Of a stretch of DNA of 64,000 nucleotides, positions 52,709 to 60,417 are shown piece by piece (position 1 is the first letter of the stretch; each line of letters begins with the position of its first letter). A program made the translations under genes and the position numbers. This DNA comes from Palsa-147 sp036513895 (GTDB lineage Bacteria; Acidobacteriota; Terriglobia; Acidiferrales; UBA7541). The notes under the pieces were generated by a model. The model was not told the DNA's origin and ran no database searches. It worked only from the letters and a program-made list of their open reading frames with translations. Where the stretch lies: NCBI GenBank assembly GCA_036513895.1, contig DATBYF010000043.1, positions 19,649 through 83,648 on the forward strand. Reading direction: 5' to 3'.

Positions 52709-54298
52709 CTATTGCGGGTTGCGTTTCAGCGGCTTGCCTATCGCGAGCAGGAAAATCGCGCTCTTTCCTTCCGCATGCGGCGAAAAGAAATTGATTACGT
52801 CGTCGTCGAAGAAAGTGAGTCCAGTGGCGCCCAGCCGTTGCGCGTAGGTGGCGATGTACATCCGGCCGCCAATTGCGCCCGCCTCAAGCTGAACGGCGCG
52901 GTAGCCGCGGTTCCCAAACCGCTCGAGGATGCTTTTCAAGTCGGTGAGAAAGAAAATATCCACGCACGCATCCGCGGGCAACTCCTGCTGCAATCCAAGA
53001 TAGCCAGCCTCAGCGCGGAATTTCCCTTCTTTCAGCAATTCCAGACTATTGCGCTCACGATCGAAAAAATAGGCGCCCGGCGCCAGCCCCTCCACCGAAT
53101 GCGCAATCAAATATAGATCGTTCAGTTGCGCGCCCGGCAACTGAAGAAAATCGGCGGGAAGCCCTCGCGTGGCGCGGTCGAGAATAGTCGAGAGCTGTTC
53201 GAACGTGATCGACGCCTTCCTGTCGAATTTCCGCGTTGACCCGCGTCGCAAAATCACCTGCTCGATCGAATCCTTCGGCTCTGCTTCAGTTTGTAGCGGC
53301 TGAAGATCAATCGCCTTTCGCTCAACTCCCCAATTCGGGGAAGACGAAATTTCTTTCAGCCGCTCGCGCCATTCGCGCACTTCCTGCTCAGATTCAAGCG
53401 AAGACGCTTCGTGCATCTCAAGCATCGCGGGATATTCAACTTCACTTCGCGAAAGCGGAATCGTCTCCAAGCCGAGCGTAGGAATTTCTCGTGCGGCAGG
53501 CAGCGAACTTTGTGATCCGCGTCCGATCGGCACGAGACACAACGACACCTCGCGCCGCGCATCAAGATCAAGCAACCGATTCACTTCTGCGTCCACAAAA
53601 CCGGCCACAATCTCCGCAGGCAGCCCCGAAGCCGCAGAAACTGCCAGCAAATTCGCTAACTGCATTCCGTTGTCCCAACCGAAATGCCGGTAAGTCCGCG
53701 CCTGATATTTCCAGGCGTTCCGCCAGTAAGTGCCCGTGCAAATTATCGTAGTGGGGGCGCGCGTCACCGTCGGTTCCATCGCCGTCGCGCACGCGAGATT
53801 TCCGCGAAAATCACCTTTCCTCAAGAGCCGCAGCGAAACATCTCCCGGATTGAAGTGATACACGCCAGCATCGAGTCCGGGCAGAGCGGAAGTCACGACG
53901 TACAGCTCGATTTCGTAGAGCGCTCCCGTACAAGCAGCCGCGCGAAAATAAATCTCTCCATCCGGATACACGCGCTTCTTGGTAATTCCCACGGAGAAAA
54001 TCAGAATCCGCGCCAAATCCTGAAGACTAGGAATCGCATCGGCCCGAGACAATACCGTTGAAATCTGGGGCACGGACGTTGAAATCGAGGGTATAGATGT
54101 TGAAATCGCGGAAAGCGCAGCGACGCCGGTTTGCGTTACGTCCTGCGGCAACAATATCGGAACTATCTTGGGATAAATTTTGAACAGCAGCGGCCGGTTC
54201 GCCCAATCCATAAAATGCGGATTGGTGCGAATGCTCAGATAGGAGTGCTTCGTGCCATCGTGATACTTCCAACTCGCGTCAATTTGGCGGTTTTTCAT
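52709..54298 (-). CDS. SagB/ThcOx-type dehydrogenase with two nitroreductase domains
   Basis: 529 residues, no signal peptide. Two tandem FMN-nitroreductase-like domains: the first (~70-290, RVYPDGEIYFRAAACTGALY, YHFNPGDVSLRLLRKGDF, HFGWDNGMQLANLLAVSAASGLP) and the second (~330-525, RRGSTRKFDRKASITFEQLS, LNDLYLIAHSVEGLAPG, YFFDRERNSLELL, LEAGAIGGRMYIATYAQRLG). In SagB relatives this enzyme oxidises azolines to azoles in peptides, or similar. No SagC/D cyclodehydratase is adjacent. Its neighbours suggest a peptide-modification locus. Confidence 0.85.
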   Translation of the reverse strand: MKNRQIDASWKYHDGTKHSYLSIRTNPHFMDWANRPLLFKIYPKIVPILLPQDVTQTGVAALSAISTSIPSISTSVPQISTVLSRADAIPSLQDLARILIFSVGITKKRVYPDGEIYFRAAACTGALYEIELYVVTSALPGLDAGVYHFNPGDVSLRLLRKGDFRGNLACATAMEPTVTRAPTTIICTGTYWRNAWKYQARTYRHFGWDNGMQLANLLAVSAASGLPAEIVAGFVDAEVNRLLDLDARREVSLCLVPIGRGSQSSLPAAREIPTLGLETIPLSRSEVEYPAMLEMHEASSLESEQEVREWRERLKEISSSPNWGVERKAIDLQPLQTEAEPKDSIEQVILRRGSTRKFDRKASITFEQLSTILDRATRGLPADFLQLPGAQLNDLYLIAHSVEGLAPGAYFFDRERNSLELLKEGKFRAEAGYLGLQQELPADACVDIFFLTDLKSILERFGNRGYRAVQLEAGAIGGRMYIATYAQRLGATGLTFFDDDVINFFSPHAEGKSAIFLLAIGKPLKRNPQ

Positions 54299-54383
54299 CG
54301 CTCAATGCGAGAGACTATCACCCGGAACAGGCCACGCGTCTACCAAATGATCCTCCGCCTGGTCCCACAAATGGCGGCATCAT

Positions 54384-54914
54384 TTATTCTTCCGGAAGTT
54401 TGTCCTCGAGCTCACTCGCCAGCTTGTGCACATCCGTCGTCTTACTGAATGACTGCACTTCTTGTTTCGAAGAATCCACGTTCACGCCCATGTGCTGGCA
54501 AAGTTTCTGCAACATCTGAAGAATCGTCGTCAATTCCTGCTCGGAAAGCATGCCCACTTGAAGATCCAGATGCGAGCGCCGCTCCGCTTGCCGCGACATT
54601 CGCCCCTGGCTGATCAGCACAAAAATAGTAAGAAATACACTCTCGAACGCGACTACCAGCGCCAGAACGCCAAAAGGAAACGGATCAAATGGTCTGAGCC
54701 CCGGAATGACGCCGAGGTTCAACAGTGCCCAGCTCGAAATCAATATCAATTGCACCGCCAGGAATCCCATGTTACCGACAAGCCTTGTCACCACATCACT
54801 GACTCGTTCAGTGAGCGAGCGGCGGCCTAGCGCGTCATGCTCCAATTTGGCGATGGCATCAATGTTGTACTGGGTCGGATTCGTAGCCGCCCGGCTTGGC
54901 ATCGGATTTTCCAC
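54384..54914 (-). CDS. DUF1003 membrane protein
   Basis: 177 residues. GTG at 54914 is chosen because GGAGGAAAC precedes it with good spacing; ATG 54902 is an alternative. Two membrane segments (GNMGFLAVQLILISSWALLNL; FPFGVLALVVAFESVFLTIFVL) flank RPFDPFP, then SQGRMSRQAERRSHLDLQVG: the DUF1003 signature. The cytosolic C-terminus is helical. Function unknown. It lies between SagB and the small peptide gene. Confidence 0.85.
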   Translation of the reverse strand: MENPMPSRAATNPTQYNIDAIAKLEHDALGRRSLTERVSDVVTRLVGNMGFLAVQLILISSWALLNLGVIPGLRPFDPFPFGVLALVVAFESVFLTIFVLISQGRMSRQAERRSHLDLQVGMLSEQELTTILQMLQKLCQHMGVNVDSSKQEVQSFSKTTDVHKLASELEDKLPEE

Positions 54915-55144
54915 GCGTTGTTTCCTCCATTCGCTCCCGAATACTCGCAGCTCTAAAATCGCATACATCGGCACTCTAGAGCGAAATGTGACAATAGTGT
55001 TTCTTTGCGTCAATCAGGAGAAGGCAGTAGACGCCCGTGACTGGATTCCATCTGACAAACTCAGACGATTTCGAGGAGAGCCCTTGACAACGTTTGAGTC
55101 TTGGTGCGACCCTTGCCGCCTCTGCAGTTAACAAAGGAGTTTAT

Positions 55145-55375
55145 ATGGCGAAGAAAGCCAAATCCAAATCCAGTCCTAAATCGAAGAAAAAGTCATCTAA
55201 CGTCGAACGCCTCGAAAGCGCCGGTGTTCTGGTCTCCGAGCAATTTACCGATGACGACAAGAATACCGTCGAGAAACTCAGCGAAACCGAAGTGACCGCT
55301 CTGATCAACTTGCGGAAGAAACGGGGATCAGCGCCCGAAGGAAAGCATCATCTTCGGCCCAACGTTTTCGTTTAG
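55145..55375 (+). CDS. Lys-rich 76-residue peptide, candidate precursor
   Basis: MAKKAKSKSSPKSKKKSSN, then a helical leader-like part (VERLESAGVLVSEQFTDDD, LSETEVTALINLRKK) and a C-terminal RGSAPEGKHHLRPNVFV. AAAGGAG stands 5 nt before the ATG. The acidic helical middle with LSxxEVxALI resembles leader regions of modified-peptide precursors, and the neighbours are a SagB-type dehydrogenase and a di-iron protein. Precursor identity is inferred. Confidence 0.6.
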   Translation: MAKKAKSKSSPKSKKKSSNVERLESAGVLVSEQFTDDDKNTVEKLSETEVTALINLRKKRGSAPEGKHHLRPNVFV

Positions 55376-55444
55376 TCCGGCGGCTTATTTTCGTCGGTAA
55401 TTCGGCAGCACCCGAACTCATGGCTCGCCGCGACTGAGTGAAGC

Positions 55445-56155
55445 ATGGATCCCGTAACCAACAGCAAGCATCTGCGCGCAAAAATCCGCTTGGCGGAGCC
55501 CTACCTGTTGGGAGTCTCGGATCAATTCTGGACGCATCCGCAACTCGCGCAGATGTTTCCCGAATTTCTTTTCATGATGCATTCCATCATCCGCAGCAGC
55601 GTTTCACTCATTAACGCTGCTGCGGTATCCGCTCAACGCCGCGCCGATTCCGATCCGATCTCGCGAAAACTGGTCAGCTACTACACCACCCACGCTCTCG
55701 AGGAAACGCACCACGACGAGTGGCTCCTCGAAGACATTGTGGCCATGGGCGCGAATCGTTCAGACGTTCTCGCCCGGCTGCCGTCGGCGACGATCGCATC
55801 GCTCGTGGGAGCACAATACTACTGGGCTCTTCACGTTCATCCTGTGTCGCTGTTCGGTTATCTCGCGGTGCTCGAAGGAAATCCATCGTCGGTGAAGCAT
55901 CTCAGCAAGATTCGTACCAAGCACGGCCTTCCCGCAGAGGGAATGCGCACGATGGTCAAGCACGCGCGCCTCGATCCCTATCATCGCGACGAAATCTACG
56001 CGCAGCTCGACGAATTACCGCTAACTGAAAATCTTTCCGAGCTCGTCGCTCTCAGCGCATTCCACACTATCGAGCATATCGCCCAAGCCCTTCAGGAAAT
56101 CCTGGATTTTCACCGCGTAGAAGTTTCTGAGGAAGCGATCGCACAGGCAGTGTGA
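55445..56155 (+). CDS. Haem-oxygenase-like (TenA/HOPO-type) di-iron redox protein
   Basis: 236 residues, helical, no signal. Metal-ligand-like residues are seen in HALEETHHDEWLLED, YYWALHVHP and HTIEHIAQALQEIL, the pattern of iron-containing redox enzymes of the haem-oxygenase-like superfamily. It is 69 nt after the peptide gene and co-oriented, so probably in the same operon. Such enzymes oxidise or cleave C-C or C-N bonds in small molecules and peptides; the substrate is unknown. Confidence 0.75.
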   Translation: MDPVTNSKHLRAKIRLAEPYLLGVSDQFWTHPQLAQMFPEFLFMMHSIIRSSVSLINAAAVSAQRRADSDPISRKLVSYYTTHALEETHHDEWLLEDIVAMGANRSDVLARLPSATIASLVGAQYYWALHVHPVSLFGYLAVLEGNPSSVKHLSKIRTKHGLPAEGMRTMVKHARLDPYHRDEIYAQLDELPLTENLSELVALSAFHTIEHIAQALQEILDFHRVEVSEEAIAQAV

Positions 56156-56250
56156 AGAAGTCGCTAGCCCGGAAATTCAGTCTAGCGATCCCGCATAGTG
56201 GACGCTAAGAATTTCGCATACAGAAATTGTGAGTTCAAGCCGCATTTGCT

Positions 56251-57954
56251 CTAGCTAGATTTGTCGCCGCCGAGCGCTTCAAGCAAACGATCCCCCATCG
56301 GCGAGCCCAAGCCCGTGCAAGCATTCCATCCCGGTCCCGCATGGTAGGCTCCATTTTCTCCGTGGGTAATTGGCCGGAAAGTACCATTCCCCTTCGATTG
56401 CCTCGCCACTTTGTAAAGCAGCGAGTTCAAATGTCCCGAGCCTAATCGCGCTCCGGTCGCGTGGTTGAGCCGCGCCACAAGCGCCGCCCAAAGAGGCGCC
56501 ACCGCGCTGGTTCCATACGAAACAGTGTCTACTCCGCCCACTACAATGCGGCAACCCGTATGCGGATCAGCAACCCCCGCTACGTCAGGCACGCCGCGCC
56601 CTCCAGTTTTCGAGCTGGAATGCGGCACCTCAAAATTCTCCTGCCAGAACGGCCGCGCGAACATCTGGCTCACGCCGCCGCCGGTCGCGCCGCGCATGCC
56701 ATCGAACACACAATTCCACACCACTTCCGCTTCGATTTCGCTGCCGGAAACTTTCAGAGTCGTTCCGCCGCAGCCCAGCGCGTTTGGGCTGCTTGCCGGA
56801 AAATTCACAGAGGGCTTACCGTCGGGCGAGCCATTGTCGGCGCCCGCATCGCCGGACGAAACGCACACCGTTACGCCAACGGTCGAGAGGTTCTTCAACA
56901 CATTGTCGATCAAAGCCATATATTTTGGTGACCAACTCGATTCCTGCTCTCCCCAGCTCAGCGAGAGCACGGTGGGCCGGTGTTTCTTGTCAGCGAGAGC
57001 GGCCGTTAGCGCATGATAAACGCCCTGCTCGCTGCTCGATGCGAAATAAACGACGATCTCCGCGCCGGGAGCGAATGCGCCCACGAGCTCGACGTCCATC
57101 GTCGTCTCGATTGTGGAAAGCAACAAGTCCGCTGAGCCACGCGAGCCTAATTTCCCGCGCTCAGCGGCATCAATTGCGCTTTTCTTTCCGCTATTCAGCG
57201 CAGTTACAAAATTCTTGAGGCTCGCGAAATCCGCAGGCGCGTTCTTCGTACCATCTACGGATACGTCGGTAATCTTCGGCATCGGCATCTTTAACGAAGC
57301 AAAAAAATTCTCGAGATCGCTCCGGTGGTACCCGCCGCCCAATTCGATCACGCCAATGCATTGCCCTTTTCCGGTCGCATGCTTGGGGAAACGATAAAGA
57401 TCGGCAACATCGTGGGGCGAAAAACGAGCGCGCTCCGCCTTTTTCGTAGCAGGCGCAGCCATGTGCCGCAAGGCGACCGGCCTGTCGTGCAGTCCGAGTA
57501 CGGTTTCCACGCAGCCTGCAAGTTCCGCCGGAATCTGAACCGGCCCGTTGATACCGCGGTGCCGCCCGCGCTCGTGGTCGTACTGATGCATTTCCACGCG
57601 GAACACCTTGCTGAATTCGCCGGATTTGCCCCGCAACCTAACGCTATGCCGCGCCGCAGATGTCTCGACAACCTCAAATCCGCGCGCCCGCGCGAAGCTC
57701 TCGATTTGCGCCAAGTCATCCGGATGTGCGCCATGCCGTTCCTCAAATTCTTCACGGGAAAGATGCTGCCGGTCGCGCGGAAGCAAACTAGCCAGCGCCT
57801 CATCACAGTGCAACTCCGGAGCCGGACGTCGCGCGCGAACCACAATTGTGACGGTAATTTCTTCGTGAGGATCAACGAGAGCGATAACTTTCGCCCCCGC
57901 TACAGGGACATACTCGCTACCGTGGATCGGAACATGAGAAACGCGAGAAGCCAT
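56251..57954 (-). CDS. Sedolisin/kumamolisin-type serine protease (S53) with pro-domain
   Basis: 567 residues; the ATG at 57954 has AGAGGA upstream. Pro-domain (~40-180: LASLLPRDRQHLSREEFEERHG, in part; VETSAARHSVRLRGKSGEFSKVF) precedes the catalytic domain: Glu/Asp in STIETTMDVELVGA, Asp of SSGDAGADNG, nucleophile Ser in YGTSAVAPLWAAL, and C-terminal Ca-site region GPGWNACTGLGSP. No signal peptide is seen, unlike most secreted sedolisins. It is convergent with the di-iron gene. Acid-active protease by family; maturation of the nearby peptide is a possible role. Confidence 0.9.
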   Translation of the reverse strand: MASRVSHVPIHGSEYVPVAGAKVIALVDPHEEITVTIVVRARRPAPELHCDEALASLLPRDRQHLSREEFEERHGAHPDDLAQIESFARARGFEVVETSAARHSVRLRGKSGEFSKVFRVEMHQYDHERGRHRGINGPVQIPAELAGCVETVLGLHDRPVALRHMAAPATKKAERARFSPHDVADLYRFPKHATGKGQCIGVIELGGGYHRSDLENFFASLKMPMPKITDVSVDGTKNAPADFASLKNFVTALNSGKKSAIDAAERGKLGSRGSADLLLSTIETTMDVELVGAFAPGAEIVVYFASSSEQGVYHALTAALADKKHRPTVLSLSWGEQESSWSPKYMALIDNVLKNLSTVGVTVCVSSGDAGADNGSPDGKPSVNFPASSPNALGCGGTTLKVSGSEIEAEVVWNCVFDGMRGATGGGVSQMFARPFWQENFEVPHSSSKTGGRGVPDVAGVADPHTGCRIVVGGVDTVSYGTSAVAPLWAALVARLNHATGARLGSGHLNSLLYKVARQSKGNGTFRPITHGENGAYHAGPGWNACTGLGSPMGDRLLEALGGDKSS

Positions 57955-58218
57955 CTGTCGTCCTCTTTCTCGCCCCGGGGCTAGGCACAGCAATGGTATC
58001 ACTGGCGTCTCTGCTTCGCAGCGCGAAGGAAAAAGCGCGGGGCTGGCGGAACGTAGTTCTAGGACTCACAATCCAAAACCTGAACTATTAAACAGGCATT
58101 AATTAATTGACAAGTGAAATCAATAGTTGTAATTACGGCCCACACTCGGCCCTGGTATCACTTAAAAGCTAACAATCAAGTTGACGAATATTCAACCCAA
58201 ACTTCAAGGAGACAAACA

Positions 58219-58860
58219 ATGAATCGAATGAACATCTTCACGGGACTTCGGGGCGGGCGGTTCTCCGCTCTTGTTGCATTGGTAGCATTGGGACTTTTGT
58301 TCACCGCTTCCGGCGCCAAGGCCGGTGGTTGCGGCGTTACTTCTTCCAAAGCCGCGGTCGCAGCCGCTACTCCAGCTCCCTTCGTCAGCCCGCACGGCAG
58401 CAATCAGCAAGTGGGCGAAGATTTCTTAGACCATACCATCGTCGGTATGTGGCATGTGATTTACACTGCAAACACCGATAATAATTTCCCTCCGGGAGGC
58501 CCTGTCCCGCCAACGCCCTTCCAGTTCAACGAGTCCCTTAAGACCTGGCACGCGGATGGAACTGAATGGGAAAACGCGTTTGTTCCACCGGCCGGCGGGA
58601 ACATTTGCTACGGCGTCTGGAAAGCGGTGTCATTTCGCACTGTCAAGCTGCACCATTTGGGTCTGATGTTTGCCGCGGACGGCAGCCTCTCGGCCACGTT
58701 CACGGACGACGAAGTCAATACGCTGAGCTCCGACGGCAAAAGCTACACTGGGACCTTCGTTTTCAAACTCTGGCCTCCCAGCTTTGCTGCTATCGGCGTC
58801 GGGACCCCTATCTCGGAAGTGACTGGTACAACCGCCGCTACCCGCATCACCGTAGATTGA
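58219..58860 (+). CDS. Secreted protein of unknown function (213 aa)
   Basis: The ATG at 58219 follows AAGGAG by 7 nt. The signal peptide ends SGAKAGG. The mature part shows HTIVGMWHVIYTAN, FNESLKTWHADGTEWEN, CYGVWKAVSFRTVKL, LSATFTDDEVN and SYTGTFVFKLW, i.e. a lipocalin- or calycin-like beta layout with G-x-W near the start. I do not recognise a named family. Likely periplasmic. Confidence 0.7.
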   Translation: MNRMNIFTGLRGGRFSALVALVALGLLFTASGAKAGGCGVTSSKAAVAAATPAPFVSPHGSNQQVGEDFLDHTIVGMWHVIYTANTDNNFPPGGPVPPTPFQFNESLKTWHADGTEWENAFVPPAGGNICYGVWKAVSFRTVKLHHLGLMFAADGSLSATFTDDEVNTLSSDGKSYTGTFVFKLWPPSFAAIGVGTPISEVTGTTAATRITVD

Positions 58861-58899
58861 CCGCCTCCGTCCCAGACAATGCATCGCGGGCACCTTGCC

Positions 58900-58926
58900 A
58901 AAGGGGATTGCACTTACATCCCCTTT
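58900..58926. terminator. Probable bidirectional terminator hairpin
   Basis: A 9-bp stem AAAGGGGAT/ATCCCCTTT around a 9-nt loop, between two convergent genes (58219-58860 plus and 58944-59258 minus). The T run is only three bases, so the terminator call is moderate. Confidence 0.5.
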
Positions 58927-58943
58927 GACGGTGCTCCACTTCA

Positions 58944-59258
58944 TTAGGGGGCGTTTTTCTTGCGGTATTCGATGGCTTTGAGCTCGACCGCCACCGCGTC
59001 CATTACATCCACTACTGGCTCAACCTTGAATTCGAAGACCGCAAACGTGCTCGTGAAAAAATGAATGTCGGTGGGGCTGTCTGTCTCGACGATGATATAG
59101 CCGCCATAATCACCAACCCGGACCACGAACTGGTGCACTTTAAAACTCGCGGGGAGTTTGTAATCTTTGTTAAAGATCTGCAATACACGCTCGTGCGCGC
59201 CTTCATAGTCTTTTGCGGATGCTGCCGAGCGCTCGCGCCAGGAAATGCAGTATTTCAT
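58944..59258 (-). CDS. DUF3303-type small protein
   Basis: 104 residues: MKYCISWRERSAASAKDYEG, LPASFKVHQFVVRVGDYGGY, VETDSPTDIHFFTSTFAVFE. It starts with a beta-strand MK.CI.WR and has a ferredoxin-like alpha/beta layout as in DUF3303 proteins. Cytosolic. Function unknown. Convergent with the secreted protein upstream. Confidence 0.75.
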   Translation of the reverse strand: MKYCISWRERSAASAKDYEGAHERVLQIFNKDYKLPASFKVHQFVVRVGDYGGYIIVETDSPTDIHFFTSTFAVFEFKVEPVVDVMDAVAVELKAIEYRKKNAP

Positions 59259-59566
59259 GATCGGCCTCCCTTAAGGCCCTTCTGTGGACCTTCGATCCGA
59301 GTGCGTCGGATTAGCCGAGTGGTGAATTCATCAATAATCTTATGCGATGGTTCGGCGAATGTCCGGAGCGAGCAGATTCTACGGGAAACAACCACGCGAC
59401 GCAATCACTTGCACCTATTGCGAAGATAGTTCAGCCAAGCCCCGAGAAACGGCGTGCGGGGAAGTTAGGGAAGCGACGGAAAGCGCCACTTGGAACGGAT
59501 AACGCAGTTACCCAACAAGTCCGGTGACGCGACTTATCAGGCATGTGGCCTACATGCCGGATGGCC

Positions 59567-60193
59567 TCATCCCCATGAGACGTCAAGAGCGGGTAGTGGA
59601 TCGGGGCTGGTGAGTATATATTCATGACGATCGAGCTTCGTGCCGTCAAGACAACGTATCGCTGCATTATGGGCAACGCGTAGCTTCTGGAATCCCAATT
59701 TCTCCACGATGCGGCGGCTAGACTCGTTGCCGTCGAAGAATCCGATACTGATTGCCCTCGCACCAAGGTGCCCGAACGCGTACCGGATAGCTGCGTTTGC
59801 GGCCTCTGTCGCCATGCCCCGTCTGGCGTACTTTGGCGCAGCCCAGTATCCTGTCTCATAGACATCTTGCTCATCGGTGGGGTCCAATGCGGTTCGAATA
59901 ACAAAATCCCCGTTGCTCCGATGGAATCCGGCCAAAGCGATTCCTGCCTGATTCTGGTAGTCCATCACGCGGCGAATCGAATTTTCCGTCGCTTCCCTCG
60001 ACCGTTGGTTGTCGAAGGCCCAAGCCATCCAAAGCTGCAAATCGCTCCATGCTTCTTCCTTAGCGGTCTGGATCGAATCCAAATCGTCGAGCGTTGGCGG
60101 ACGCAAGATCAGGCGGGGTGTTACGATCGGCATTAAATGGCGCATGGAGTGGCTCACTGGAAGAATCCCGAAATATACTTCGTCGTCCTGCAA
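59567..60193 (-). CDS. GNAT family N-acetyltransferase
   Basis: 208 residues from a TTG at 60193 (AGGAGG ~11 nt upstream); ATG 60145 is an alternative that begins just before the conserved VTPRLILRPPTLDD. The RimJ/RimL-like GNAT fold shows GYWAAPKYARRGMATEA (acetyl-CoA loop) and DGNESSRRIVEKLGFQ. Acetylates an amino group; the substrate is unknown. Confidence 0.88.
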   Translation of the reverse strand: MQDDEVYFGILPVSHSMRHLMPIVTPRLILRPPTLDDLDSIQTAKEEAWSDLQLWMAWAFDNQRSREATENSIRRVMDYQNQAGIALAGFHRSNGDFVIRTALDPTDEQDVYETGYWAAPKYARRGMATEAANAAIRYAFGHLGARAISIGFFDGNESSRRIVEKLGFQKLRVAHNAAIRCLDGTKLDRHEYILTSPDPLPALDVSWG

Positions 60194-60417
60194 CCCGATG
60201 CGAGCCTCCTCGCCAGCAAGAGACGGCCTATTCTAGTCCCAACTCCTGATAAACGCATTAATCGGAAACTGCCACAACGTCCGAAAAAAACTGATATTAC
60301 AGGCGGGATACAGCTGCGCACTAAAGGCGCCGCAACGATCGCCTTCCCACCGCGAAACGACTCGGAATCGCGCTCACGCGTTGACTTGCCGCTAAGCGCG
60401 ACCTAAGATTCTCTCGC

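Noticed and set aside
57325..57984. A 219-residue plus-strand frame
   Set aside because: Opposite the pro-domain of the S53 protease; basic shadow composition.
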